This document shows, piece by piece, positions 48,292 through 59,642 of a stretch of 64,000 nt of DNA (the stretch's first letter is position 1; each line of letters starts with the position of its first letter). The DNA is taken from NCBI GenBank assembly GCA_027924645.1, contig BSBN01000334.1:3224001-3288000 (forward strand), written 5' to 3'. This stretch comes from Cunninghamia lanceolata. Its lineage: Eukaryota > Streptophyta > Pinopsida > Cupressales > Cupressaceae. A program made the position numbers and the translations under genes. The notes under the pieces were generated by a model. It was not told where the DNA came from, did not search any database, and saw only the letters and a program-made list of their open reading frames with translations.

Positions 48292-51200
48292 TGTTGATGA
48301 TGATATTAGTCATAAACAAACATAGAATAAAAGTTACACAACAAACTTTACTCATCTTGAAAGATACGATGAATTCAGAGAATTCATGATCCCAAGTCTC
48401 CATTGATTAGCTCATAATCTACTGACGTTACTCAGTGGTTGATGTGTGTTACTGTTAATCATTCAGGGGCCTTACATTCTTTAGTAATTTCTGTAAAGTT
48501 CATCAATATTTCTCCAAATATCCTGTTCTTTATATTTGCCCTGCATAAATCTCCAAATTATTTTACCTCTAGACTATGAATTCACTCAAATAATGTGCCT
48601 ATAGGTTGATATTTGCATGAATTTTACCATTATTTGCAATTCTTTGCATGATATTTTCAACACTACATGCATTTAGCTTAAACATGCTAATGATATTTAG
48701 TTATCTACGAGATGTCTGCATATTTATATTATTTGCTTAAGATTGTCAGTTATTTGCAATTATGATAATGGAATGCTCTGAAATTGAAATAAATTGAAAG
48801 AAATACTTCAAATTAAAGTTGAACCTTCAGTTATTGAGCCACATATACATTAGATATAGTCATGAAGAGAAGAAATAAAACCATATGTTCACCAGGACAT
48901 TCCACAGCTAGATACAGTCGATGCTAAGTTCAAAGGAAAGGTATGAAGACAACATATGCAAATTGATATGCACTCCAAGGGATGCAACAAATCAAAGCAT
49001 ATATCTAGAATTCCCACACTGATTACTCAAGATTTATGATGGATTCTAATCAAAATTGTCTTCTCATTCATCAAGTATGCAAGAACATATATGTATACAA
49101 TAACTTTGAAATGAGCCCTGAATATTTCAGAAAATAGATTTCAATTAAGTTTCCAAATACAAAAATTATCACATCCCTGCACCTTTTATAGAATAAAGTG
49201 AAGGAACGGTTACAAATGACCTACGGTCAGGATTTATCTATTAAGATCAATAGTCTAGATGAATAGCACGTGTCTGCCAGTTGGCAACTACACAGCTGGC
49301 ACAGAATATTCTAGCATCTTTGACTTAGTCCATCCTCCAGCTAACAAATAGCACATTTGAAAATATCCTCCTCAGCTCTGGTTCATGTTACCTCTACATG
49401 CAACTTTGTAACTTGTATCTTTGTAAATTTTGCCATTTCCTGCGCAAACTTCACCTTTTGACACACCCTCGCCACTTTGTCATTTTCTTGATATCTGTGC
49501 ACCTGATAACAGACACAAGGATTAAGCATCATCATCATTAAAAATTTTAGCAGGAAAATAAACATTTAAATCAGGCTTAGAATATGCAAGCGCAGATAAT
49601 CAGATGATGAATTCGTGAACAATCGCATACAAAATGCATATATGATGCTAAAATTAGTCAAGTCAACCATTGTTGACCAAAATCATGCTATCAGGCCCTA
49701 AAATGGCTTCAATATCTGATCAGGTCCAGGGTCATTTGAGTGATTTTTTGATAAAAATATCAAAAATATGATTTTCGGTATTGTCTACATCTTGGTAAAT
49801 TACATTTTCAGAAGCCTTAGGAGCAGAATTAAGGCTCAAGACTTCATCGGTGCTTGGTGTTAAGCCTAAGCGACCAAGCAACTCAAACTAGATAACTAGT
49901 TTATCTTTCCAATGAGTCCAAAAAGTTTAAATTCCGACACAGTAGCTAGGAGTTATGACCCTGCCAAGGAGAAGATCAAAAATTTCCTAATTTTTTGAAT
50001 TTCTATGAGTTTTTGCAAATAGTTTCACCTTCTGGTAGCTCTTTTTGTATTCCAAGGGTAATGTGACCCTTCATATGATATGCAGGCCTTACATTTTCAG
50101 TTATCACATGCATAAGATCATGCATATGCAATACATGCGTTTTTGTTCACTAAATTCCATTGAATGAAACTATCGGGTCCGGTTATGCACATTAGTTAAT
50201 ATGAGGGATATTAACTAATATGACTCTCTTCATAGATTGGGATATGATGATGATGTCATCATCATGGATGGGCTTCGTTAAAATGTGAAAGGATGACGTC
50301 ATGGTCATACTAAAGGAAATCAGGTGATGTTACGAAATATGATCTTGATATTGAGGAATATCACCCTCCAAATAGGATGACGTCACGGTCATGTCAAGCT
50401 TTTTATATATTGGGTCAGAATGATCTCACCGTCATGTTAGGAAAGATCAGTCATATTAGACAAGATGATGGATGTTAGAGATTAGACGACCTTTAGATGT
50501 CAAGTCAATTGATGATGTCACTGTCATATTGGGTCCTTTGTGGAATGGGATAAGTTGACATCATCATCATGTTATTAAAAAGAGTGATCGTTTGAAAAAT
50601 ACCTCCGCGAGATAAAAAGGATGATGATGTCACTGCCAGGGTGATTTTCTCTGTTCATCAGGGTTGGATGACGTCATCATCATATTGGCCCTAGGGTGAT
50701 ATTTTGCGGCAGGGTGATATTTGAAATATCAGGTGATATTCGTAAGATCGGGTGATATTCAAAATATCAGGATGACGTCATCAGGATAATGACTTGGTTT
50801 ATCATTGTTGCACTATGACATCATCATCATGTTATGTAGAAAGGGTCGCTATTGGAAATATACCTCCGCAAGGTAAAAAGGATGATGACATCACCATCAT
50901 GTCAATTTTCTTATCTATCGGGATTATATGATGCCATCATGATATTGTCTTTAGGGTGATATTTTGCGACGAGGTGATATTCAGAAGATAGGGTGATATT
51001 TGAAATATGATCCCCATAAAATATATGAAGCTGTTTGACAGGTAAATGCTTCTATCACCTAAAATTGACGTTCAGATCTCTAAAATGATTTATTGGGTGA
51101 TAAAATTGGATCAGGGTGATCTTTCATAAGATGACTAATGTTTAAGAAATATGACCCCCCTCGGAATATTAGGTTTGACTAGGACTTTGACTCACCATAA

Positions 51201-51472
51201 CTCTCATTCCCTAAGGAATATCAAGGTGATCCAAAAGGCAAACCTGCATGAAATTTTGTACTCAATCCAACCATGAGGTTATTGACATGAAATATGAACT
51301 TTGAAAAATTGACCTCATCATGATGACTTACTCAGTCCCCTTATGCAGGATCATCTACATGACTTACTTTTACTAGACCGCCAGCAAGCAGAAAACACAA
51401 GCCAAGCCAAGCAAAAAGTTGGGTCCCTATTTTGTCAAGTCAAAATGGGGTGTGTTGTGTAACCACACAATA
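48292..51472 (-). repeat. 5' LTR of element C
   Basis: This copy is 3,181 bp. It carries the same TGACGTCA-like array at about 50240-50950, where several sites are still perfect (for example 50297, 50380, 50669 and 50775), more than in the 3' LTR. Confidence 0.95.
50240..50950. promoter_or_regulatory. Array of TGACGTCA-like sites in the 5' LTR of C
   Basis: Eleven modules correspond one to one with those in the 3' LTR. GGATGACGTCATCATCAT and GGATGACGTCACGGTCATG are the best-preserved forms. Being in the 5' LTR, they could act on transcription of C and, since C sits in D's LTR, on D as well. Binding by bZIP proteins is inference. Confidence 0.65.
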
Positions 51473-51477
51473 GGTTC

Positions 51478-52302
51478 CAGACAAGTAGAGCAGGTAGAGG
51501 AAGAACGGACTGATAGAGCATCAGACTTCAATCTGGATGAGTAAAAGGTTTTGATCAAGCTATTTGGGGGATTATACATTGTTGGCCGACATGATTAATG
51601 ACATCTATGCATATGATTTTGATACGCATCACAAATCAAGCATGGATTCAGCCAACAGATCAATAACTTGTAAATATCTTGAGTGTTCTTGTTACCGACT
51701 AGAAAGTTGATGAAATCCTTGATGCAGATATATATACTAGATGGATTCTAGTATGTAGGGGTGTGGAAAAATAGAAGTGATGAAATAAAGTGTGAAAAAG
51801 TAGGGACAAGTGTGAAAGCAACAAATCAAGTCCGGTATGTGATAGAGCAATAGTATTAAAATAGAGGAAGAATGAAATGCATCAAATCAGTGTATTGTGC
51901 CTAATCAGAACTGAACTCCTGCATTTGTAGATGCCTCTCATCAGTTCAAACACCTCATTACCTTCTGTAAGTCCTATAGACAGTGAGTCTCTTGTAGGCA
52001 GTGTGCCTCTTGTGAGTAGTGTGCTCGGGCAATAAGCCCTAATTGGCAAGTGCCATTTTGTACTCTTTTATTCTTTTAACAGAGAATACTATCTTGGGTT
52101 AGTCACCCCGTTGTTTTTCCCTTAACAAGTTTTTCCATGTAAAAATCCTTGTGTTATGTGTGTTGATTTTATTTCTGTTCTTATGATCACATATGCTTAT
52201 ACATTTTGATGCTGCACTAATTGTTAAAGAAGAAAAGAAAGTTAAAGAATTTTGAGATAACTGATTCACCCCCCTCTCAGTTATCTGCCTTGTTTTCCAA
52301 CA
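51478..52302 (+). repeat. 5' LTR of D, second part
   Basis: Continues 42323 and matches 57938-58441 plus 59648-59967. It contains the CAGTGAGTCTC/GCAGTGTGCC/GTAGTGTGCTC repeats and TTCACCCCCCTCTCAG and ends TTTTCCAACA. Confidence 0.93.
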
Positions 52303-52304
52303 AT

Positions 52305-52316
52305 TGGTATCAGAGC
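52305..52316 (+). other. Primer-binding site of D (initiator Met-tRNA)
   Basis: TGGTATCAGAGC lies two bases after the LTR end and is followed by TAAG. It is complementary to the 3' end of plant initiator methionine tRNA, the usual Ty1/copia primer. Confidence 0.95.
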
Positions 52317-52367
52317 TAAGTTCCTCTAAACAGAGCCTAACAGCTTGAGGAAGATCTGGGAATCTCA

Positions 52368-53492
52368 ATGGATATATGTGGTATGAAGGAACAACTTCAG
52401 TCTTCCCTAGATGATCTTGAACAATCCCACTCTGAAGTCAATAACTTGAGAGAAAGACTCAAACAAGATGATGATTTCATAAATGAGCTAAAAGGAAAAC
52501 TGAGTATCTCTGTGAAAAAGAGAAAGGAACTACTTCAAAAATAAGCAAATCAGAGTGAAGCCAATTATACTAATGAAGATCTGGATGAGAAAAACAAGCT
52601 ATGTGAGAAGCTGTCAAAAGAGGTCATTATGGTAAGGCATGAGATGGAATCAAGGGTTATGAGATTCACCCAAGAAATTGAAGAAAAAAGGAAAATTGAA
52701 GATAATCTAAAACAATCCCTGAAGGAGAAGACAGAGGACTACGACAAAATGGACAGAATAATCAGGAATCTTGAATCTGATCTTGAAGAAGCTAGAGATA
52801 ATAAAGAACAACTTGAGAATCAGATAGACACTCTTAAACAAGATCTTCAAACAAGAAATGAATACAAAGAGAAATTCAAGAGAAGTTCAGCCCAACTTGA
52901 TGTTCTTCTTGAAAGCGAAAGGAGGGTAGATGATAAGCGTGGCTTGGGATATGAGAAAGGTGAAAGTTCTAGATCTGGTCAGAAGAACTTTGGATCAAGA
53001 AATCAAAGAAACAGACCTAGAAGAGCTCTAGTAAGGTAACCAAATGCTCAAAGATATCCATCCTTCAATGGATACTGCTTCAATTGCAACAATTTCAGTC
53101 ATAAAGCAACTCAGTGCAGAAGGAGAATGAATCAGACTAATCCATCCTTCTCTGGACAATGTTTCAACTGCAAAAGGTATGGTCACAAATCTCATGAATG
53201 CAGAAATATGCAAATAAAAAATTCATTCAATGGTAGATGCTTTGCATGAAATAGAATGGGACATATGGCTAATCAATATAGATCAAGAGGATATCAATCA
53301 AATATGCAAAGAAATGCTGTTTGTTACAATTGCAATAGATCCAGTCATATTGCGAAATTCTATAGAAGTAAAAATCAGGATAAAAAGGGTACGGTGCATC
53401 ATAATCAAAAACAAGATAAGGGTAAAGGCAAAGGGAATACGGATGAAGTTCAAAGGGACATGAGCAAGATTTGGGTGAAGAAGAGTACATAA
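52368..53492 (+). pseudogene. Gag of element D: coiled coil plus four zinc knuckles, interrupted by stops
   Basis: One phase runs from ATG 52368 (MDICGMKEQLQSSL) to 53492, with stops near 52543, 53037 and within the third knuckle at about 53247. Residues 10-190 form a Glu/Lys/Leu heptad-rich coiled coil. A basic linker with RNRPRRALVR follows. Then come CFNCNNFSHKATQC and CFNCKRYGHKSHEC, both perfect CX2CX4HX4C, and two decayed knuckles in which cysteines are replaced by a stop or tyrosine. The tail is Lys/Gln-rich. Zinc knuckles bind the element RNA during packaging. There is no protease after it. The usual N-terminal capsid domain of copia gag is not recognised, so the protein may be an N-terminally reduced gag. 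Confidence 0.8.
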
Positions 53493-54184
53493 AATATTAG
53501 GGATGGATCCGCACCGAAATTCGGTGCTAATATTCCTTCCAAAAACTAAACAGATGAGCTCTGGCTCAGGAGGAGTCATAGAGAAAAACAAATTCCCCCA
53601 GCTAATCAATTAGTGCCTAAATTTGGCACATGGAATGCTGCGGATTAAAGGGTTCTTAGAAAAATATCTAAATAATCCTCGGTAAAAATATGAAAGATCT
53701 GCATGGAGTTTTGCAAGAGGTTAACCACTCAAGTTGATCCGGTTTGACAATCATCTGGTAAAGTAGGATTTTCACAGACAGATCCGGTATGATTCAAAAT
53801 TAAAATACTTTGATCTGCGGACCCATGGCATGACTAAAGAAAAGAAGATACATTGTCAATCCTAACTGACAATGATTCTAAGATCAGCACAATGATTCGA
53901 GAAGATCTCTCTTAAAATAGGGTAACCGGATAACTTAAGTTGTGCATTTATTGCAAAAGGAAATTAGGGTTTGCACAAGAATAAAAGGGTTCTTTCACTC
54001 ATCATTTGCACACTTGCATTCACGAAGAAGGTAAGAAGAGCTCTACAACGAAGTTTCTACAATCCACTCAAAGATCAACTAGAAAATTGAATTCAACCAG
54101 CAATTTGTTCCGGCCCTTATTTCAAACCCTAAGGCGTATAAAGGTACTTCCATTCTGAAAATCTCTCTCTGAATCTTTTGCAAG
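53493..54184 (+). other. Spacer between gag and ORF2 of D
   Basis: This 690 bp stretch has no supported frame. It ends TCTCTCTCTGAATCTTTTGCAAG before the ORF2 ATG, split around 54160-54184. This resembles a pyrimidine-rich splice acceptor, so ORF2 might be expressed from a spliced RNA. That is speculative. Confidence 0.4.
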
Positions 54185-57100
54185 ATGGCTACTCTTATGG
54201 TTGTAAAGATCACTGATCGGTCGCATCCTAAATTCAAGAAACACCCCTATAAATCTCTAGAAGTTGATCCTTTAGGCACATTTTCTAGCATTCCACATGG
54301 GGTATTGCACGTAGAAGATGTTAGGGTCTATATCAATGCCAACATTGAGGAATTTGGAGACTCTAAATTGATGGACATCTATCACAATAGCTAATAGATG
54401 AGAGATTTGAACTCAAACCTCAATACAAGGCCCTCCGGGATAAACACTTCAGACATTGCATACACTTCCCCTGTTTTGCAGAAGATGATTGGGTCCAGTA
54501 TGTGCTAAGTAGGATGCATGATAATTTCATGTGGTTAATGAGGCCCTTCAAAATAACAAAAGATGCCATCAGGGTAGTGACTGGACTGCATTCTTCTAGT
54601 GGGTTACCTGCAATTAAATCTATCAAGAACCAGACAGTAACTAAAGCCACCAGATCTAAGTTTGACAAAAGAGAAATTATCATAGATGACATCACAGATC
54701 CGGATGTCAAGTTTTCCTAGGGAGAATTTTGTATCTGGGACTGCAATATATGTAGCATATTAGATGTTAAGGAAAAATGTAGATTATGACCTATGTGATC
54801 TTCTCCTAAATCAACTATTAGAAAACTTGTAGAAGATCAAAAAGGATAAGAAGAATTCCTTCAAATATGGTTGGATAATACTGTGTCTATTCTTTTATTA
54901 CATGAATGAGCTACCTAGATCAATTGGTTAGCTTTGGCAAAATGATAAACCGGTTGCAATCCAGATTAGAGATTATATGTATGGACTTGGTGATGCTAAA
55001 GCTCAGAACACAACTCTCTACGGTTATTTTAAGAACTTACAAAGCATGATGTAAGCTAGAGAGAGGATACCTCAACCCATAGTTGAGAAATACAAGGATA
55101 CAGTGTGCTTCATGGTTGACACTGATCAATGCCTAATGGAGGTAGTTGAGCCCAGAACAGTGTGGATAAAGCCTATGGGATACGAGGTCAATGAGAAAAT
55201 CTTGGAGCTACATATTCAACACATGTTGAGCCAACCTAAGGACCCTGAGGCAGAAAGGTTTGGAACCTTTCAAGAACTAAGTCTAAAAATACATGTTAAG
55301 TTAAGACAACTAGAGATAAAGAGGAAAGTAAGAAGGGAAGTAGAGGAAATTGTCAAAAGATTTGGCTTATTTAAAGAGGCAATAGATGCAAACAGAGATA
55401 AAATGGAGAAGGATGAGAAAGAGAAACAAGAAGAAAAGAAAGGAGATCTTCTGGTACAAACCTCCTCCCGGACTAGATCCTCCAAGAGTTCTACATCTGC
55501 CACTCCTAAAAGCTCAAGAGCCACCAAACTAGGAGTCAAGACATCTAGAAAAGGAGAAAAGAGGATGAAAACAAAAGCCACAAGGTCATACACAAGTCTT
55601 AAAGATGATGAAGAAACAAAATCTGATGAGGAAATTAAGAAAATGAAGAAGAAGAAAACATATGGGGAATTCTCTGTTAGTAAAAACAAAGAAAAAAAGG
55701 TAGAAGAATTTGTTGAAAAGCACACTCTTTCCATTGATGACATCATCAAGGCAATTATTGTGGATGGGAACCTACAACCAATAATAGAGTTCTATGATGG
55801 ATACAGTGATACTGACAAGAGGATTTTGGAAGAAGCTATAGTCAGGTACCTGAACATCTACAATAAAGCATTCATTGAAATTATATGATTAATTCCCAAA
55901 AGTCTAGAGAAGGTACTTGAACTAAGAAAAGAGAATGCAAAGGAAAAAGACCTAGAGATTTAGGAACAAATAATGATTCAACTTTATCCTTCTATCACTC
56001 CAAGACAAATGGACATGATTTTTAAAGATTGTAAGGATGCGTTCCAAAGTAAGGAAAGAATGAATAAACTAATGCTTTGAGAAAATGACCAAGTAGCAAG
56101 TGAGATAAAAGATATCCTCTAGATTGCTTTGAAAAGATTCAATCTTCCTATTATAGAGAAATCAGTTGAAGAACCTTCTACCATGGATGTTGAAGGATTA
56201 AATGTAACCAATGAAAAGTCTTCTGATGTAGAAGGATCAAAAGAAATAGATGGAGAGAAGTCCAAGGACTTAGATTCCTCTGTTTCGGAAGAGGAAGTTC
56301 ATGAAGCAGTAAACACAAGTAACATCTCTCCTCTAGATCCCACTGGAGACATTACAGATTTAGAAGTTGAAGGAGAAGGAAGAAAAGAGGAGAAATTAAG
56401 TCAAGAAGAGGAGGTTAAGGGAAAAGAAGAAGAACAAATAGAGAAAACCTATGATGACAGTTCTGAGATCCCAAAAGAAAAGAAGACTCAGTCATCGACA
56501 AGAGACACTGCAGAGGCAGTGAAGAAGTTCTTAAACAAAGAAATAATGGAGATAGATGAACTTGAGCTATTTCAAGGGCCACTAAATTTTGACTCTCTCT
56601 CTCCGGTCCAGACAATGAAAATAGTATCTTTTTCTCAAGCCAAAGCAAAAGAAAAACTCTTGAAATCTCACATGGAAGACTGTGAGCTGTTGGAGATAGC
56701 ATCCGGGATGCTGCAAAAGATCATGCCATCATTCCAAAAGGATCCTTTGGCCTCACCATTCGGCAACCTAAAATCTTTGGTAAATTATGTTACCACTCAC
56801 TTTGAATCTCTAGAAAAATTAGCAGAAGCTAAGGTCCAGAAGGAGTTTTTGGGAAAAAGATTCACTGAAGTACATGGACTCATTGCTAATGATAGGAGGA
56901 CCCTAGACATTAGAATAAAGAGCCTTGAAAATGCTCTTATATATGGTGGGGACATGTACAATTTTTTTCTATCCTGGCCCAAAGTGACAGAGGATATTGA
57001 AAAGAAGGTGAAAGAACAAGAAGGTAAACTGTCAAGTTTATCTCACAATTTTGATCCCCTTACTGCCTCGTTAATGAATCAAGAATGCTAGTCCATTGTC

Positions 57101-57340
57101 ATCATAAATGAAATAAAAAGGTTGAACAAAGAAAAGAAGGATATAATAAACAAAATGAGTTAACTTAGAGGGATAATTATCCCTAAGTTAGACGCAATGC
57201 ATGAGGCCTTGACAGATGCTCAGACCACAGCCCGGACCAGTGATCCGACAGACTTAAGAAGGGCAGAAGCTTATGCATTTTTGTTGAGTGGTCACATCTC
57301 CATTCTTCATAGGATGAAGCAGAGTTGGGCCACATAGTTT
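54185..57340 (+). pseudogene. ORF2 of element D: unknown ~1,000-codon protein in place of pol
   Basis: The relic starts MATLMVVKITDRSHP at 54185. It changes phase near 54400-54500 and again near 54720-55100. From 55103 to about 57340 it stays in one phase with scattered stops (55888, about 55960, about 56080, 57091 and later). Clear frames are 55103-55888 and 56129-57091. The N-terminal 350 codons look globular (FHC-rich, then NFMWLMRPFKITKDAIR and YGWIILCLFFYYMNELP). A Lys/Arg/Ser hinge follows near 55440-55660, then a Glu/Asp/Ser-rich acidic part (56160-56480) and a helical C-terminus with KKVKEQEGKLSSLSHNF. No DSG, YxDD, HHCC or DDE motif was found. The globular part is faintly reminiscent of plant transposon-associated domains, but I cannot name it. 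Confidence 0.6.
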
Positions 57341-57426
57341 GTATAGTTGAAGGCCACTTTTACAGATATACTTAAGTATATGTAAGTATAACATTTACAT
57401 ATATACTTATACAGCTATGTACATGA

Positions 57427-57631
57427 TAATTTTTGCAAAATTTTGGTGTGCGGATTCCACCCTTTGCCATTGACATCAAAGGGGGAGTGAGGAGTAGTGA
57501 AAAATGTGGAATCTAGCTAAGGGGGAGCTTCAGTAAAATAGTGCAAGAGACAGAGCATTAGCCAAGGGGGAGTTACTGTGACACTTAGCCATTTTTCACT
57601 AAGTGTTGCCATCAATGCCAAAGGGGGAGAT
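57427..57631 (+). other. 3' end of D interior with four polypurine tracts
   Basis: AAAGGGGGAG (57478-57487), AAGGGGGAGC (57519-57528), CAAGGGGGAG (57563-57572) and CAAAGGGGGAGA (57619-57630). The last lies directly before the LTR. Repeated PPTs here are a known Sirevirus signature. The flanks of the first and last (CCATTGACATC / CCATCAATGCC) are also related. Confidence 0.85.
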
Positions 57632-58441
57632 TGTTGGCAAGAGACACTGTGTGGCTTCATGAGTGTTGTCATTGATGGCAACAAAGTCTATCCCACATAT
57701 TCTTAGTACATAGTATGCCCTTACCGAAAGTTAGTTTGAAGATTGTTTTGGTCCGGTGAACAAGAATTGAGTATGCAACAAGGTCTAACAATCAGGTCCA
57801 GATCTCTCAGATGGTGTAGCTCATCAAGTTACAGATTTGGATAAGTGAAGAGAGGCATCATGACTACTGTATTTCTAAGATTTAGCCTCCGGTGATAAAG
57901 TATGAAAAAGATATGAGCATTTGAGTGTTGGGTTCCTAACAAGTAGATCAGACAGAGGAAGAACTGACCGACAGAGCATCAAACTTCAATCCGAATGAGT
58001 AAAAGGTTTTGATCAAGCTATTTGGGGGATTATACATTGTTGGCTGACATGATTAATGACTACTATGCCTATGCTTTTGATACGCATCACAAATCAAGCA
58101 TGGACTTAGCCAACAGATCAGTAACTTGTAAATATCTTGAGTGTTCTTGTTGCCGACTAGAAAGTTGATGAAATCCATGATGCGGATATATATACCAAAT
58201 GGATTCTAGTATGTAGGGGTGTGGAAAAATAGAAGTGATGAAATAAAGTGTGAAAAAGTAGGGACAAGTGTGAAAATAGAAAATCAAGTCTGGTATGTGA
58301 CAGAGCAATAGTATTAAAACAAAGGAAGAATGAAATGCATCAAATTAGTGTATTGTGCCTAACGGGATCTGAACTCCTACATTTGTAGATGCCTCTCATC
58401 AGTTCAAACACCTGATTACCTTCTGTAAGTCCTATAGATAG

Positions 58442-59642
58442 GGTCAGTGCAAGAAGTTGGGTCCACTTTTTGGCCAAAAAGTGGAAGTGTTTTCCCTAAT
58501 TTTTAGAGTTTGTCATATTTGACTTTAAAATTTGAAGCACTTAGAAATGGAATCTTTAAAAAAGTCACTAAATATAAAATGTAGTACTCAGAGTCTAGTT
58601 TCCAAATATGTAATTTTTTCCAATACCCAGATGATAAAAATTGATTTTCAATAGGCATTTCTAAAAACCACTATTTAAAAGTCACTTTTTTTTAACCATA
58701 CCATGCACGTGTACGACCAACATAATTTGACCTAAATAAAATTATTTTTCAAAATCCTTTTGGGAAAAGATGTGTAGTACAGTGAAGTTTGATGAGGATA
58801 TTTTTTTATAATTTTTTTCCAAATAATTATTTTTTATTAATTTTTTATTAGGCCTAATTGCTACTTTTGAAAACCCCTCATGTATGGCCAACATAATTTG
58901 AGCAAAAAAAAACATAATTTTTTTTTTTTTTTTCATTGTGTAAAGAATGATGTGTAGATTGATGACATATAATTTTTTTTTTTAAAATTTAAAAATTAAA
59001 AGTTATTAAAAAAATACAAACACCTGTCATTTCAAGTTTTTGGACCAGTTTGCTCATAAATTAAATAATAAATAGAAAAGCAAGTCTAATCCAAAAAAAA
59101 ATTACATATTTGAAAACTAGACACTATGATCTGTAATGGGTTTAATTTTGTAAAAAAAATCAGAAAAAAATGTCATCAACCATATAGGTGAAGTTAGTCT
59201 TTCCTCTAGTTTTGTACTTAGAGAAATACTTGTAGGTCCAAGGCTCAAGGTCGGCTACCCATGCCTTTCTTGAGCCTAAAACGAAACCAAAAGCATGGGT
59301 GTGAAATTCAAAATTTTAGAAATGGGTACCCGTTCTAGAAAACAATAGAAAACAAAATGGGTACCCATTCTAAAAAACAATAAAAAATAAAACGGGCACC
59401 CGTTTTAAAATGGGTACCCATTCTATAATGGGTACTCATTTCTAAAAAAAGTAAAAAATAAAATAGGTACCTATTTTAAAATGGGTACCCATTCTATAAA
59501 ACAAAATGGGTACTCGTTCTAGGCTCGGGTGCCCGTTCCAAAATGGGTACCCGTTTTCTTCAAAATGGGTACCCATTCCTAGCAGGATTTTTTTTTGCAG
59601 GACACTTCCCCTAAATGTGGACCCATTTTCTTGCTTTTAGCC
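58442..59642. mobile_element. 1.2 kb non-autonomous inverted-repeat DNA element in the D LTR
   Basis: The matching LTR copy lacks this segment, so the insertion is certain. GATAG flanks both sides (58437-58441 and 59643-59647). The left end GGTCAGTGCAAGAAGTTGGG and the complement of the right end, GGCTAAAAGCAAGAAAATGG, align as imperfect terminal inverted repeats, and both continue GTCCAC(T/A)TTT. No transposase frame is present. A 3 bp TSD (ATA) with one more base in the element is an alternative reading, so the superfamily stays open. Confidence 0.8.
59322..59582. repeat. Palindromic AATGGGTACCCATT repeat cluster
   Basis: About eleven copies of a 14-18 bp palindrome centred on GGTACC occur in 260 bp, with variants CGGGCACCCG, TAGGTACCTA and CGGGTGCCCG in which both half-sites have changed together. 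They are separated by A-rich spacers such as CTAAAAAACAATAAAAAATA. They lie in the right part of the inverted-repeat element. Confidence 0.9.

Larger units (their letters stand above)
42324..51472 (-). mobile_element. Element C: 9.1 kb large-LTR non-autonomous retrotransposon nested in the 5' LTR of D
   Basis: LTRs lie at 42324-45455 and 48292-51472. The perfect TSD GGTTC is at 42319-42323 and 51473-51477, and the D LTR reads on uninterrupted across it. The PBS on the minus strand puts the 5' LTR on the right. The interior is only 2.84 kb and encodes one acidic protein with few disruptions. LTRs longer than 3 kb around a short interior make it LARD-like. By eye the LTRs differ at about 4 of the first 100 bases. 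Confidence 0.96.

Noticed and set aside
53269..53609. Minus-strand frames over the zinc knuckle region
   Set aside because: Antisense to the gag of D, which has clear CX2CX4HX4C motifs.
55270..55749. 159-codon minus-strand frame rich in Ser/Phe/Leu
   Set aside because: Antisense shadow of the Lys/Glu/Ser-rich part of D ORF2.
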